Notes: generated by a model from the letters alone, not told the origin. A stretch of 64,000 bases of DNA from Thiopseudomonas denitrificans (GCF_002866065.1 NZ_LNJZ01000003.1:347116-411115), one strand, 5' to 3'. Positions 1 through 9,020 are shown, numbered from the stretch's first letter. Translations and numbers: made by a program.

Positions 1-362
1 AGGATCAGTTTTGAGCCATCATTCAAGATCACCGTACGCAAAGCGCCTGTAGCCGAGCGGTAGTCGGGGGCGTGCAGCTGATGAAACAGGAGTGCCAGCG
101 CAAGACAGGCGATGAGCAAAACTGGCCTGATGCGTGGGCGTCTGCGGGGAGCGTGGGAGGTTTGGCAGGTTGCCAGCCAGATCATTTTGATTTGTCGAAA
201 TGTTTGCTGGTGCAAGGGGTCAGCATTCAGCCAGTCGTTCAGGGATGCTTTCAGCTCAAGATCGTGCGGGGTTTCATCTAGGCGTATCAGCCAGTTGACA
301 GCTTGCTGTCGAATGCTCGCGGGGTCTTCGTCGGCATTAGGGTGCATGCCCTCAGTGTTCAT
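1..362 (-). CDS. FecR-family anti-sigma factor / sigma regulator (partial, runs off the left edge)
   Basis: Reading the minus strand from an ATG at 362 gives a protein beginning MNTEGMHPNADEDPASIRQQ. It continues with a typical FecR N-terminal cytoplasmic domain (AVNWLIRLDE, then LNDWLNADPLHQQTFRQ), a single membrane segment near residues 90-107 (PVLLIACLALALLF) and the start of the periplasmic domain. The rest lies outside the window. The start overlaps the stop of the upstream sigma factor gene by 11 bases, so the two are translationally coupled. FecR proteins relay an outer-membrane receptor signal to a partner ECF sigma factor. The family call rests on domain pattern and gene pairing; the signal is unknown. 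Confidence 0.85.
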   Translation of the reverse strand, partial: MNTEGMHPNADEDPASIRQQAVNWLIRLDETPHDLELKASLNDWLNADPLHQQTFRQIKMIWLATCQTSHAPRRRPRIRPVLLIACLALALLFHQLHAPDYRSATGALRTVILNDGSKLI

Positions 363-876
363 GGCTCTTTGCTTCAAACAGGCGCTCGTGCAGACGGGCA
401 ACGCTGCTGACCAGATAGTATTTGACGTTATGGGTGCTGATGTTGAGAGCGTTGCTGATTTCCTTGTATGTCATGCCTTGTACGCGTGACATCAAAAGCA
501 CCTGCCGGTGACGTTCACTCAGTTCGCTGATCAAGGTGTCAACAACTAGCGCCAGCAACTCCTGATTTTGCGCAGCAGCTTCAGCGGAAGGGCTTTCTTC
601 ATTGACCAGCAACGCAACCTGCTCAAGCGTGTCGTGCTCAAGCCGTTTGCGGTGAAAGTTATTGATCATCAGACGGTTGGCAACCACCATTAGCCAGGCA
701 CGCGGACTGTCGATGCGTTCAGGGTCCGCCAGGGTGAGAAGCCGCACAAAAGTATCCTGACTTAGGTCGCGCGCCGTTTCAGTACAGCGCACCCGACCAT
801 TAAGCCAGCGTACCAGCCACTCGAAATGCTCCAGATAAACCGATTTGATATGGATCAGGCGCATCATAGAATCCAT
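352..876 (-). CDS. ECF sigma factor, FecI family
   Basis: This 174-residue protein has the two-domain layout of a FecI-type extracytoplasmic function sigma factor. Region 2 includes ARDLSQDTFVRLL and PRAWLMVVANRLMINNFHRK. Region 4 includes ELSERHRQVLLMSRVQGMTY followed by KEISNALNISTHNVKYYL. I chose the ATG at 876; an in-frame GTG at 882 and an ATG at 864 are also possible. It overlaps the FecR gene. Such sigma factors normally drive a receptor that carries an N-terminal signalling domain. The receptor just upstream (992-3163) lacks that domain, so the true target is probably further left, outside the window. Confidence 0.88.
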   Translation of the reverse strand: MDSMMRLIHIKSVYLEHFEWLVRWLNGRVRCTETARDLSQDTFVRLLTLADPERIDSPRAWLMVVANRLMINNFHRKRLEHDTLEQVALLVNEESPSAEAAAQNQELLALVVDTLISELSERHRQVLLMSRVQGMTYKEISNALNISTHNVKYYLVSSVARLHERLFEAKSHEH

Positions 877-882
877 TACCAC

Positions 883-991
883 TATTATGGTTTTGACAGA
901 AATCGTAGCCGGTGTGAACTCATTCGCGATCCGGGTAGTTTTGAAACGGCCAGTCGCGAATGAGTTTGCCCTTATCTCAACGAGAGCTATT
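883..991. repeat. Intergenic inverted repeat (REP-like), sigma factor / receptor gap
   Basis: The gap holds a perfect 12-bp inverted repeat, ACTCATTCGCGA at 918-929 and TCGCGAATGAGT at 954-965, separated by 24 bases. Its core resembles the GAATTCATTCGCAC-type repeats found at 34.4 kb and 43.0 kb. It could act as a transcript-end hairpin for the minus-strand receptor gene, although no T-run follows. Confidence 0.5.
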
Positions 992-3163
992 CTAAAAGAG
1001 ATAGCTGACGCTGGCGTTGAAGGTGCGGCCAGCTTCTTGTAGTGAAGTCAGGTTGGACGACTCGGCATGTCCGGCGGCGCTGGTATGCTTGAGGTACTTC
1101 TTGTCCAGCAGGTTGAACGCAGCCAGGTTGACCTTGACGGTATCCTTGAAGTTGTAACCGACTTGCCAGTCCAGGGTGACATGGCCAGGCGTCTTGACTT
1201 CACCGCTGTTGACCTTGCTCATGCGCTTGGCCCAGTTCAGGATCAGGTCGCTGCTCCAGCTGCCGTCCTGATAGCCCAGACCAACAATGCCTGACAGCGG
1301 GCTGATGGTGCTGATGTAGTCGCCGGTGTTGTCGTCCTTGCCATCTTGCCATGAAGCGTTGCCATATACGGACAGGGCATGGGTCAGGTCGTATTTGAGG
1401 CCGGCCTCGATGCCCTTGATGGTCACGGAATCAATGTTGCGGTAGTGGAAAATGTCGTGCACAACGCTGCCGGTGGTGGTTGAGCTGATCAGTGCCGTCT
1501 CCAGGAAGTCCTTGTACTTGTTGTAGAACACCGCGGTGTTGTACGACAGTCTGCCGGTATTGCCGCGCAGTCCGATTTCGTATGTATGGCTTTTTTCCGG
1601 TGATAGATCGCCGTTGGGCACGATGGTATAGCGGTAGTTGGTGGTTGGTTGCAGATCGTGCTCGATGTAGGCCAGATCGTAGGCCGGCACCTTGAAGCCC
1701 TGGCCGTACTGGGCGTAGACGTTCAGCTCTGGCGTTAGCTCATACAGAGTACCCAGGTTGAAAGACACATTGTCTTTCTTGATGGATTTGAATGCAGTGC
1801 CGTCGGTTTGGGTAGCGCCGTTTGGGTCCATTTCATAACGGTCAAAGCGCGCGCCGGGAATGATCTGCCAGCGGCCATCCAGCAGGCTGATGGTGTCATT
1901 GATGTACAGGCCGTAGCGCTTGATATCGTTTTTCGGAAACTTGTTGGTATGGGTGTCTCGGTTGTTGGGGCTGCCGGGGTTGCCTAGTACCACACGCTTT
2001 TCACTGACGCTGCGCTGGCTCTGGGTGGACTCGATATCCAGCCCGTAGCCCAGCTCGTGCATGTCGTTCAGGCGTTTGGTGGCGCTGGACAGAAAGCCCT
2101 TGGTGCGCTGCTTGTACAGCGCTTTTTGTTGCATGTCTCGTTGTTCAACGGTACCGAACATTGGCGCGTTGATATCCAGAAAACCGAACTCGTTTTCTTT
2201 TTGCTGGTTGGTATTGAGGTACAGGCTGACGTTCAGATGGTCATAGAAGAAGCGGTCGGCGTCAGACAGATAGTTGAGCTTGAATGAACGGGTTTTCTTG
2301 TTCTGGGTCTGGCCTTCGCTGGCAATACGATAGCCATACTGGCCCAGTCCACGGAAATAGGACAGCAGGCCGTCGGCACGGCTGCCTTCCACCTCCTGGT
2401 CCCACAGGTCGGCGCTGAAACCGATGGAGTCGGTATCGCTCAGGTGCAGACGGGTTTTATAGAGCACGCTTTGTGAATCGATATCAAAGGGCTTTTTGTC
2501 TTTTTTGTAGTTTTGCTGCTCTTCACCTTTGCGGCCGCTCACGCTGAGCAGGTGATCGACCGGCCCGGTACGCAGTGCAAGGGTGGCCCCCAGGCTGGCC
2601 TGCTCCGAGTTGTCGCTGTAGCCGGCCTTGACCGAGCCGCCAATGGTTTCGCCGTCTTTCAGGTAGTCGCTGGCATCCTTGGTGGTGAATACCACGATGC
2701 CGGACAGGGCGTCAGAGCCGTACAGGGATGAAGAGGCACCCTTGGCCACTTCCACCTGTTTCAGGGTATCGGTGTCGATGAAACCGCGTCCGACAATGTC
2801 GTTCAGGCCGTTGGCGCCGTAGCCTTCGTTCATGCGCATGCCGTCCTTGATCATCAGCACACGGTTGCCGCCCATACCGCGAATACTGATGTTTTGCGAG
2901 CCGCCGACCGAGCCGGTGACCTGCACGCTGGGGTCATATCGGAACAGCTGGTTCATATCGGTTACCACCTGCTTCTCCAGATCCTCCGCCGTCATTACGG
3001 ACACGCTGCCGATCACGTCCTCAAGGTTCTGTTCGACACGTTTGGCGCTGATCACGGTCACACCCATGTCGCTTTGGGTTTTTTCCTGGGAGGGTGCTGC
3101 ATGGGCAAGCTGGGTTTGCGCGGCAATGGCTAGAGCCAGGATGGAGTAGCTGAATTTAGACAT
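992..3163 (-). CDS. TonB-dependent outer-membrane receptor, heme/hemoglobin type
   Basis: This 723-residue protein has a signal peptide (cleavage near AHAAPSQ) and then a TonB-box-like stretch (GVTVISAKR). The plug domain contains ISIRGMGGNRVLMIKDGMR and VEVAKGASSSLYGSDALSG. A long beta-barrel follows, ending in the typical aromatic C-terminus (ASVSYLF). The segment FKVPAYDLAYIEHDL followed by NGDLSPEKSHTYEIGLRG matches the region of heme/hemoglobin receptors that carries the FRAP and NP(N/D)L motifs. There is no N-terminal signalling domain. It diverges from the ExbB-like/CobN operon across a Fur-like box, which suggests joint iron control and that this receptor delivers heme to that module. 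The ligand is inferred. Confidence 0.85.
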   Translation of the reverse strand: MSKFSYSILALAIAAQTQLAHAAPSQEKTQSDMGVTVISAKRVEQNLEDVIGSVSVMTAEDLEKQVVTDMNQLFRYDPSVQVTGSVGGSQNISIRGMGGNRVLMIKDGMRMNEGYGANGLNDIVGRGFIDTDTLKQVEVAKGASSSLYGSDALSGIVVFTTKDASDYLKDGETIGGSVKAGYSDNSEQASLGATLALRTGPVDHLLSVSGRKGEEQQNYKKDKKPFDIDSQSVLYKTRLHLSDTDSIGFSADLWDQEVEGSRADGLLSYFRGLGQYGYRIASEGQTQNKKTRSFKLNYLSDADRFFYDHLNVSLYLNTNQQKENEFGFLDINAPMFGTVEQRDMQQKALYKQRTKGFLSSATKRLNDMHELGYGLDIESTQSQRSVSEKRVVLGNPGSPNNRDTHTNKFPKNDIKRYGLYINDTISLLDGRWQIIPGARFDRYEMDPNGATQTDGTAFKSIKKDNVSFNLGTLYELTPELNVYAQYGQGFKVPAYDLAYIEHDLQPTTNYRYTIVPNGDLSPEKSHTYEIGLRGNTGRLSYNTAVFYNKYKDFLETALISSTTTGSVVHDIFHYRNIDSVTIKGIEAGLKYDLTHALSVYGNASWQDGKDDNTGDYISTISPLSGIVGLGYQDGSWSSDLILNWAKRMSKVNSGEVKTPGHVTLDWQVGYNFKDTVKVNLAAFNLLDKKYLKHTSAAGHAESSNLTSLQEAGRTFNASVSYLF

Positions 3164-3238
3164 CTGTCAGTCCCTGAATATGGATTATGGGAGTTGGAGG
3201 GAAGCAGATGGTATGCGTATTGGATTGATTTAGTCAAT

Positions 3239-3261
3239 GGTAATGAGATAGATTCTCATTA
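3239..3261. promoter_or_regulatory. Fur-box-like palindrome in divergent promoter
   Basis: The stretch TAATGAGATAGATTCTCATT is a near-perfect palindrome similar to the Fur consensus GATAATGATAATCATTATC. It lies between the heme-type receptor (minus strand) and the ExbB-like gene (plus strand), where it could control both transcripts. Confidence 0.6.
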
Positions 3262-3329
3262 AGATTATGATTGAAGCGAGCGGCCTGACTTGCTAGGATT
3301 GCGCCCTCATTCAACCCCAAGAGCTTTCC

Positions 3330-3860
3330 ATGAATATTTTCCAGATCGAAACCCTGATGGCCGAGGTGTCACAGGTGCTGATGTTTCCTGTTCTGCTGCT
3401 GATTTTGGCACTATTTGTTTACGCGGTGTATGCCATGGGCCAGTTTGCGTCGCTGTACTCGGTGCGCAAGAAGAATGCTGCCGCTTATCGTCAGGGCTTG
3501 AAGGCAGGCGAGGCGCGCTGGGTGTTGGGCTATCCGCTGCACAACTTTTTTGTGAAGAATAAAAGCGCCTGCGAAGACGAGCTGGAAATCGAGGCCCTGC
3601 GTCAGCTGGAAAATCTGCGCGTGGTTACCCGCATCGCCCCCATGCTGGGCCTGATCGCTACCATGATTCCGATGGGGCCGGCGCTCAAGTCATTGGCTGA
3701 CGGCAACATCCAGGGCATCAGTGAAAACCTGATCATTGCCTTTGCTGCCGTGATCTGGGGCCTGGCCATCGCTTCGCTGACCTTCTGGCCGGCCTCGGTG
3801 AAAAAGCGCTGGCTGGCCAGCGAGCTGGTCAACATCCGTAAGCTGCGTCAGGGTGAGTAA
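3330..3860 (+). CDS. MotA/TolQ/ExbB-family proton channel protein (HmuU-like)
   Basis: This 176-residue inner-membrane protein has three predicted membrane segments: about residues 17-38 (VLMFPVLLLILALFVYAVYA), about 98-120 within VTRIAPMLGLIATMIPMGPA, and about 130-152 (LIIAFAAVIWGLAIASLTF). The GLIATMIPMGPALKSL stretch is characteristic of the MotA/TolQ/ExbB family. The DUF2149 gene begins two bases after its stop, and that gene overlaps the CobN gene. In the Bacteroidetes hmu heme operon the same trio occurs (ExbB-like, DUF2149, CobN-like). I infer that it energises the periplasmic chelatase rather than TonB, because no TonB gene is nearby. Confidence 0.85.
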   Translation: MNIFQIETLMAEVSQVLMFPVLLLILALFVYAVYAMGQFASLYSVRKKNAAAYRQGLKAGEARWVLGYPLHNFFVKNKSACEDELEIEALRQLENLRVVTRIAPMLGLIATMIPMGPALKSLADGNIQGISENLIIAFAAVIWGLAIASLTFWPASVKKRWLASELVNIRKLRQGE

Positions 3861-3862
3861 GC

Positions 3863-4195
3863 ATGCGACTCCTTGATGAAGACGAAGAACTCAACCCCAT
3901 CATTAGCGCCGTCAACCTGGTAGACGTATTTCTGGTGGTGATCGCTGCACTACTGATTGCCATCGCGCAAAACCCGATGAACGTGTTTTCGTCGGACAGC
4001 GTGACCGTGGTGAAAAATGCCGGACAGGACAACATGGAGGTCTGGGTGAAAGAGGGCAAGGAAATCAAGCAATACAAGTCCAGCGGCGAGATCGGCTCCG
4101 GCGAGGGCATGCGGGCAGGTATCGCCTACCGCATGGCTGACGGCAGTTTTGTCTATGTACCCGAAGGCGATGATTCTACCGGAGAACAACCATGA
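3863..4195 (+). CDS. DUF2149 family protein (HmuV-like, ExbD-like topology)
   Basis: This 110-residue protein has a short acidic cytoplasmic start (RLLDEDEELNPIISAVNLVD), one membrane helix (VFLVVIAALLIAIA, about residues 23-38) and a periplasmic tail. The tail contains the conserved EIKQYKSSGEIGSGEGM and GIAYRMADGSFVYVPE. This is the DUF2149 pattern and has the topology of ExbD/TolR, including the Asp at the start of the helix that could lie in a proton path. Its stop overlaps the CobN start by four bases. With the preceding ExbB-like protein it probably forms an inner-membrane motor for the CobN-like enzyme; that role is inference. Confidence 0.85.
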   Translation: MRLLDEDEELNPIISAVNLVDVFLVVIAALLIAIAQNPMNVFSSDSVTVVKNAGQDNMEVWVKEGKEIKQYKSSGEIGSGEGMRAGIAYRMADGSFVYVPEGDDSTGEQP

Positions 4196-7100
4196 TCCGT
4201 TTGTTTACCCTGCTGCTGGCGCTGTGCATGGCCTGTGTTGTGCAGGCTGCCGAAAAACCGAAAGTGCTGATGCTGGCCAGCAGCAAGATCATGGCCAAGA
4301 CCAAACTGCTTGAGCGCCTGGCCGAGCAGCAGCCATTCGAGTTTGAGGTGGTCACTCGCATGGACGAGATGAACGATGAGGAGCTGGCCGGGTACTGGGC
4401 CGGGGCCGACGTGGTGCTGCTGGACGGCATCAACCCCATGCTGTCTAACGCCATGTTCGAGCGCCATCAGCCGTTGCTCAAGCAGTTTCCGGACATTCCG
4501 GTGGTGGCGCTGGGCAACCCGGGTAACGCCATGCTGAACCAGGGCTTGCAGCCAGAACAGCAGGACACCCTGGAGGCTTACTCGCGCAATGCCGGACGCA
4601 TCAATTATCAGAACATGCTGACCTATCTGGCCAGCGAGGTGCTTGGCGTCAGCAAGGTGCAGGCGGGCGCGCCGGTCGAAGTGCCGGCCATGGGCCTCTA
4701 TCACCCCGAATTCCCGGAGCTGTTGACGGACGACAACAAGGCATTTTTTGACTGGCTGCAACCGGTTGCCGAGCAGCCGCTGATTGCCATCGGCATGCAC
4801 CGTGGTGCGGTGGACTATGAACAGTCTGACGTGGTGGATGCGCTGATCCAGCGACTGACTGCCAAGGGTGCCAGCGTGTTCGGCTTCTATTATGACGAAG
4901 ATGACCAGGTGCAGGACTTCAAGGCGCTGTTTGCCAATGCGCAACAAGTCCCGCTGCGGCTGATGATCAACTACCGTTCCATGCACTATGTGGACAAGCG
5001 CCGTGCCGAGTTCGAGGCGCTGGGCGTGCCGGTGATTCAGGCGCTCAATTATGCTGACGGTGATGAACAGGACTTTATCAAGGATCATGCCGGTATTTCC
5101 GCCAATATGACGCCGTTTTTCCTGGTGATGCCGGAAGATGCCGGTGTGATTGATCCCGTGGTGATTGCTACCAGCTACAAGGGCGAAGTCAAGGCGATGG
5201 AGCCGCAACTCAATGCGCTGGTGGAGCGGGCCTGGAATCATGCCAGTCTGGCGCTGAAGGCCAATGCCGACAAGAAAATCGCCACCTTCATCTGGAACTA
5301 CCCTCCGGGCGAGCGCAACGTAGGCGCGGCCTTCCTGGATGTGCCTTCGTCCATTGAGCAGATTGCCACCACCCTCAAGCAGGAAGGTTACGGCATCGAG
5401 CCGAAAGAGGCCGACACCCTGATTGAAGAGGCCAATGCACTGCTGCGTCCCTACTATCGCGGCGAAGGTATCGAGGCGTTGCTCGACAAGGAGCTGGCTG
5501 ACCTGCTGCCACTGAGCACCTATATGGCGTGGTTCAATGCACTGCCGGAATACGTGCGCACGCCGATCAACGAGCGCTGGGACAAGCCGCAGGACAGCAA
5601 GGCACTGGTGGAGCGTGATGGCCAGCAATATTTTGTCATTCCGCGTCTGAGCATGGGCAACATGATCGTGCTGCCGCAGGGCCTGCGTGGCGATACTGCC
5701 AAAGAACACAGCGCCCTGTATCACGATACCAGCCAGGCGATTAACCACAGTTATCTGGCCACTTACCTGTACGTTCGAGACATTTTCGAGGCCAATGCGC
5801 TCATTCACCTGGGTACCCACGGTTCGCAGGAATGGCTGGGTGGCAAGGAGCGCGGCCTGTCGGTGTATGACGCGCCGGATCTGGTGATCGGCAACCTGCC
5901 TGTGTTCTATCCCTACATCATCGACAACGTCGGCGAGGCCATGCAGGCCAAGCGCCGTGGTCGTGCTACCATGGTCAGCCATTTGACACCGGGCTTTGCC
6001 AAGGCCGGGCTGTATGCCGACGTGGCCAAACTGATGGAGCTGACCGGCAACTACATGCTGCTGGATGACGGCCAGACCCGCAGTAACACCCGCGACCAGA
6101 TCATCAAGCTGAGCAAGACCATCAACCTGCTGCAGGACATGCAGATCAGTGAAGAGCAGCTGGTGGAAAATTTCGATACCGAAATCAATCGCCTGCAGGA
6201 CCATCTGGAAGAAATTGCCCGCCAGAGCCAGCCGCTGGGCGTGCACATCTTCGGCCAGCTGCCCAAGCAGTCGCACCTGTACACCACCATTTTGCAGATT
6301 CTGGGTGACGACTTTGCCCAGCCTGCCGCTGCCTATGAGAAACAGCACGGGCTGGCGCTGTCGATCGAGGAAAACACCGACAGTAATGGCGTGCTCAAGC
6401 TGGAGGCACTGGACGGTTTTCAGCTGTTGCAGGCCTACATTGAAGGCCGCGAACTCAAGCGTTTGCCGGACGGGCTGAAAACCGCCCTGGAAGAAGGCCG
6501 CGAACACTGGGACAACTTCCACGGCATCCGCGAGCTGGAAACCCTGGTCGAAGCGCTGGAGGGCAAGTATGTGCCAGTTAGCTACGGCGGCGATCCGATC
6601 CGCAACCCGCAAGTTGCGCCTACCGGCCGCAACCTGATCGGCTTCAACCCGGCCAAGGTGCCGTCACCGGAAGCCTATGAAGCCGGTGTGCAGCTGATGG
6701 ACCAGACCATTGCCGATTACGTGGCCAAGCATGGCCGCTATCCGGAAAAACTGGCGTTCTCGCTGTGGTCCCTGGAAACCATGCGTCACCAGGGTGCGCT
6801 GGAAGCACAGATCATGCATGCCATGGGCGTCAAGCCGGTGTGGAACCGCCAGGGCCAGGTCACCGGCACCGAGATCATTCCCTACAGCGAGCTGAAGCGT
6901 CCGCGCATTGACGTGGTGGTCAGCCCGACCGGCCTGTACCGCGATGCCTTCCCCAACGTGTTGCTGCTGCTGGCCGACGCTGTGGACAAGGTGGCACGCC
7001 TGAAGGAAGACAACAACTTCCTGCACCGCAACCACCTGGCCATGAAGCAGCAGCTCAAGGATGAGGGCCGCAGCGAAGAGGATGCCGATTATCTGTCTAC

Positions 7101-8097
7101 CGTGCGCATCTTTTCTAACCAGAGCGGCCATTACGGTACCGGTCTGGCCGGTGCCACGCTGGATTCCGGCAGCTGGGACAGCGATGCCGACATGGCGGAA
7201 AACTACCTGCGCCGCATGGGCTTTGCCTTCGGCAAGGACCAGAAGCGCTGGAGCGAGCAGGTGGAAGACTCCAAACTGTACAGCAAGATGCTGTCCGGCA
7301 CCGATGGCGTGGTGTTCTCCCGCTCCACCAACCTCTACGCCATGATGACCAACGACGACCCTTTCCAGTACTTTGGCGGTATCGGCCTGGCCGTGCGTCA
7401 CTTGGATGGCAAAACGCCGGAGATGTTCGTCTCCAACCTGCGCCGCAGCGATGACCTGAAAGTGCAGAGCCTGGAAACCTTCATCAACCAGGAATTTCGC
7501 AGCCGCTACTTCCACCCGCGCTGGATCGAGGCCATGCAGGAAGCCGGCTACGCCGGTGCCACCACCATTCTCGACCGCATGAACAACATGTGGGGCTGGG
7601 AAGTGATGACGCCGGACGCCATCCGTGATGACCACTGGCAGGAGTTCTTTGACGTCTATGTTGAAGACAAATACGAGCTGGACATGCAGGCCTTCTTCGA
7701 GGAGCACAACGCTGACGCGCTGGCGCAGATCCTGGAGCGCATGCTGGAAGCTGTGCGCAAGGGCTACTGGGGAGCCGACGAGGAAGCTCTGAAGAAGATG
7801 CTCGAAGCCTATACCGATCTGGCCAACCGCCATGATTTGTTCAGCAGCAACGAGGTATTCAAGGACTACGTCAACCAGCAGGCAACCGGCTTTGGCCTGG
7901 CACCGCTGGCTGCCCCGGCTGCTGCTGCCGCGGCTGCGGAGCCGGCTGCCGCTGCCCAGACACAGACCGTCACCGGCCAGCAGCTGGAGCAGGTCGAGCA
8001 CAGCGAGCATGAAGCGGATTACCGCGTGTGGTACCTGATCATGCTGGTGTTTGCCGCCGGGCTGGCAAGCCCTTTTGTGGCCGGGCGTCGCGCATGA
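4192..8097 (+). CDS. CobN-like chelatase, secreted and C-terminally anchored (HmuS-like)
   Basis: This 1301-residue protein belongs to the CobN/ChlH large-subunit family. Recognisable blocks are FIWNYPPGERNVGAAFLDVP, LIHLGTHGSQEWLGGKERGL, FYPYIIDNVGEAMQAKRRGR and YGGDPIRNPQVAPTGRNLIG. Unlike cytoplasmic cobaltochelatase it has an N-terminal signal peptide (LLLALCMACVVQAAE), an Ala-rich linker near residue 1240 and a C-terminal membrane helix (VWYLIMLVFAAGLASPF). It should therefore sit in the periplasm anchored to the inner membrane. No CobS or CobT partners are visible. With its ExbB-like and DUF2149 neighbours and the heme-type receptor it resembles HmuS of Bacteroidetes, so removal of iron from heme is the favoured role. 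The last four bases overlap the esterase start. Confidence 0.88.
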   Translation: MIRLFTLLLALCMACVVQAAEKPKVLMLASSKIMAKTKLLERLAEQQPFEFEVVTRMDEMNDEELAGYWAGADVVLLDGINPMLSNAMFERHQPLLKQFPDIPVVALGNPGNAMLNQGLQPEQQDTLEAYSRNAGRINYQNMLTYLASEVLGVSKVQAGAPVEVPAMGLYHPEFPELLTDDNKAFFDWLQPVAEQPLIAIGMHRGAVDYEQSDVVDALIQRLTAKGASVFGFYYDEDDQVQDFKALFANAQQVPLRLMINYRSMHYVDKRRAEFEALGVPVIQALNYADGDEQDFIKDHAGISANMTPFFLVMPEDAGVIDPVVIATSYKGEVKAMEPQLNALVERAWNHASLALKANADKKIATFIWNYPPGERNVGAAFLDVPSSIEQIATTLKQEGYGIEPKEADTLIEEANALLRPYYRGEGIEALLDKELADLLPLSTYMAWFNALPEYVRTPINERWDKPQDSKALVERDGQQYFVIPRLSMGNMIVLPQGLRGDTAKEHSALYHDTSQAINHSYLATYLYVRDIFEANALIHLGTHGSQEWLGGKERGLSVYDAPDLVIGNLPVFYPYIIDNVGEAMQAKRRGRATMVSHLTPGFAKAGLYADVAKLMELTGNYMLLDDGQTRSNTRDQIIKLSKTINLLQDMQISEEQLVENFDTEINRLQDHLEEIARQSQPLGVHIFGQLPKQSHLYTTILQILGDDFAQPAAAYEKQHGLALSIEENTDSNGVLKLEALDGFQLLQAYIEGRELKRLPDGLKTALEEGREHWDNFHGIRELETLVEALEGKYVPVSYGGDPIRNPQVAPTGRNLIGFNPAKVPSPEAYEAGVQLMDQTIADYVAKHGRYPEKLAFSLWSLETMRHQGALEAQIMHAMGVKPVWNRQGQVTGTEIIPYSELKRPRIDVVVSPTGLYRDAFPNVLLLLADAVDKVARLKEDNNFLHRNHLAMKQQLKDEGRSEEDADYLSTVRIFSNQSGHYGTGLAGATLDSGSWDSDADMAENYLRRMGFAFGKDQKRWSEQVEDSKLYSKMLSGTDGVVFSRSTNLYAMMTNDDPFQYFGGIGLAVRHLDGKTPEMFVSNLRRSDDLKVQSLETFINQEFRSRYFHPRWIEAMQEAGYAGATTILDRMNNMWGWEVMTPDAIRDDHWQEFFDVYVEDKYELDMQAFFEEHNADALAQILERMLEAVRKGYWGADEEALKKMLEAYTDLANRHDLFSSNEVFKDYVNQQATGFGLAPLAAPAAAAAAAEPAAAAQTQTVTGQQLEQVEHSEHEADYRVWYLIMLVFAAGLASPFVAGRRA

Positions 8098-8981
8098 CAA
8101 AAATAAAAGCACTGTGGCTAGTGTTGATGGCGGGGCTGTCCTGCAGTGTGCAGGCCGCTCCCGACCTGACTCGCAAAGTCGAGCATTCCTGGGATAAACA
8201 GGATTCGTCGCTGTACCAGTTTGAGCAACATGCCCTCTCTTCTGCCGACGGGCAGCGACATTACCGAATCACTCTGGCCAGACCGAAGGCAGCGATGCCG
8301 GAGCGAGGTTATCCGGTGCTTTATGTGCTGGATGGCAATGCCGCTCTGGCTGCCCTCGATGATTCCGTGCTGGCTGGCATGGCTGGCGGTGACTGGCCGG
8401 CGGTGGTTGCTATCGGCTACGACACCGACCTGTATTTTGATTCGCCAGCACGTAGCTTCGACTATACCTTCACACCGCTGCAGTCGCCCGCAGATGGCCG
8501 GGCGTACGGCGGGGCAGAGCCTTTCTGGCGGCTGATCGAAGACAGGGTCAAACCGCTGGTGCAATCTCGCGTACAGCTGGACCTGGCTCGTCAGACCTTG
8601 TGGGGTCACTCGTTTGGCGGACTGTTTGTATTGCATGTGCTGTTTAACCACCCAGATAGCTATCAAGGATATGTGGCTGCTGATCCATCGCTGTGGTGGC
8701 AGGGTGGGCTGGCTCTGGAACATGAAAAGCTGGCTGCACAGCGTCTTGAGCATGCGACAGCCATGGTGGTGATACAACGCAGCCAGTCAAGGCGCAGTAC
8801 CGATACCCTGCCGGAAGACGCGACCCGCCAGCTGGCGCTCAGGCTGTCAGCCCGGCCGGGCCTGACGGTTGAATATCATGAATACTTTTCACACAGCCAC
8901 GGCAGCCTGCTTGCTGCATCGTTGCCTGAAGCGTTGCGTGTTGCACAGCAGGCCGGTATTGCTGCTGACAACTCCCGCTGA
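8094..8981 (+). CDS. pfeE: Periplasmic ferric-enterobactin esterase (PfeE/IroE-like)
   Basis: This 295-residue alpha/beta hydrolase of the Fes/IroE family has a signal peptide (LWLVLMAGLSCSVQAAP). The nucleophile elbow is WGHSFGG with Ser163, preceded by YPVLYVLDGN and followed near the C-terminus by EYFSHSHGS, which supplies the likely catalytic His. I chose the ATG at 8094 because it overlaps the CobN stop (ATGA) and gives a proper signal peptide. The next gene is a close PfeA-like receptor, and in Pseudomonas aeruginosa pfeE sits beside pfeA. The enzyme should hydrolyse the trilactone of imported ferric enterobactin and release iron. What is unusual is its coupling to a CobN-like gene instead of the pfeRS two-component system. 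Confidence 0.87.
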   Translation: MTKIKALWLVLMAGLSCSVQAAPDLTRKVEHSWDKQDSSLYQFEQHALSSADGQRHYRITLARPKAAMPERGYPVLYVLDGNAALAALDDSVLAGMAGGDWPAVVAIGYDTDLYFDSPARSFDYTFTPLQSPADGRAYGGAEPFWRLIEDRVKPLVQSRVQLDLARQTLWGHSFGGLFVLHVLFNHPDSYQGYVAADPSLWWQGGLALEHEKLAAQRLEHATAMVVIQRSQSRRSTDTLPEDATRQLALRLSARPGLTVEYHEYFSHSHGSLLAASLPEALRVAQQAGIAADNSR

Positions 8982-9020
8982 TTGCGGAGATTCACCATAC
9001 TCACAGAAGAGGTAATACCT

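Noticed and set aside
4153..6612. Minus-strand open frame of 819 codons opposite the first CobN gene
   Set aside because: It is antisense to a protein with clear family motifs, has Gln/His/Val-rich low-information content, and no ribosome site or homology that I recognise. Similar antisense frames at 6664-8112, 45837-47177 and 55549-56907 were rejected for the same reason.
4192..8097. Classical cytoplasmic cobaltochelatase for vitamin B12 synthesis
   Set aside because: The protein has a signal peptide and a C-terminal anchor, no CobS/CobT-type partners or other cobalamin synthesis genes are nearby, and it is paired with ExbB-like and DUF2149 genes.
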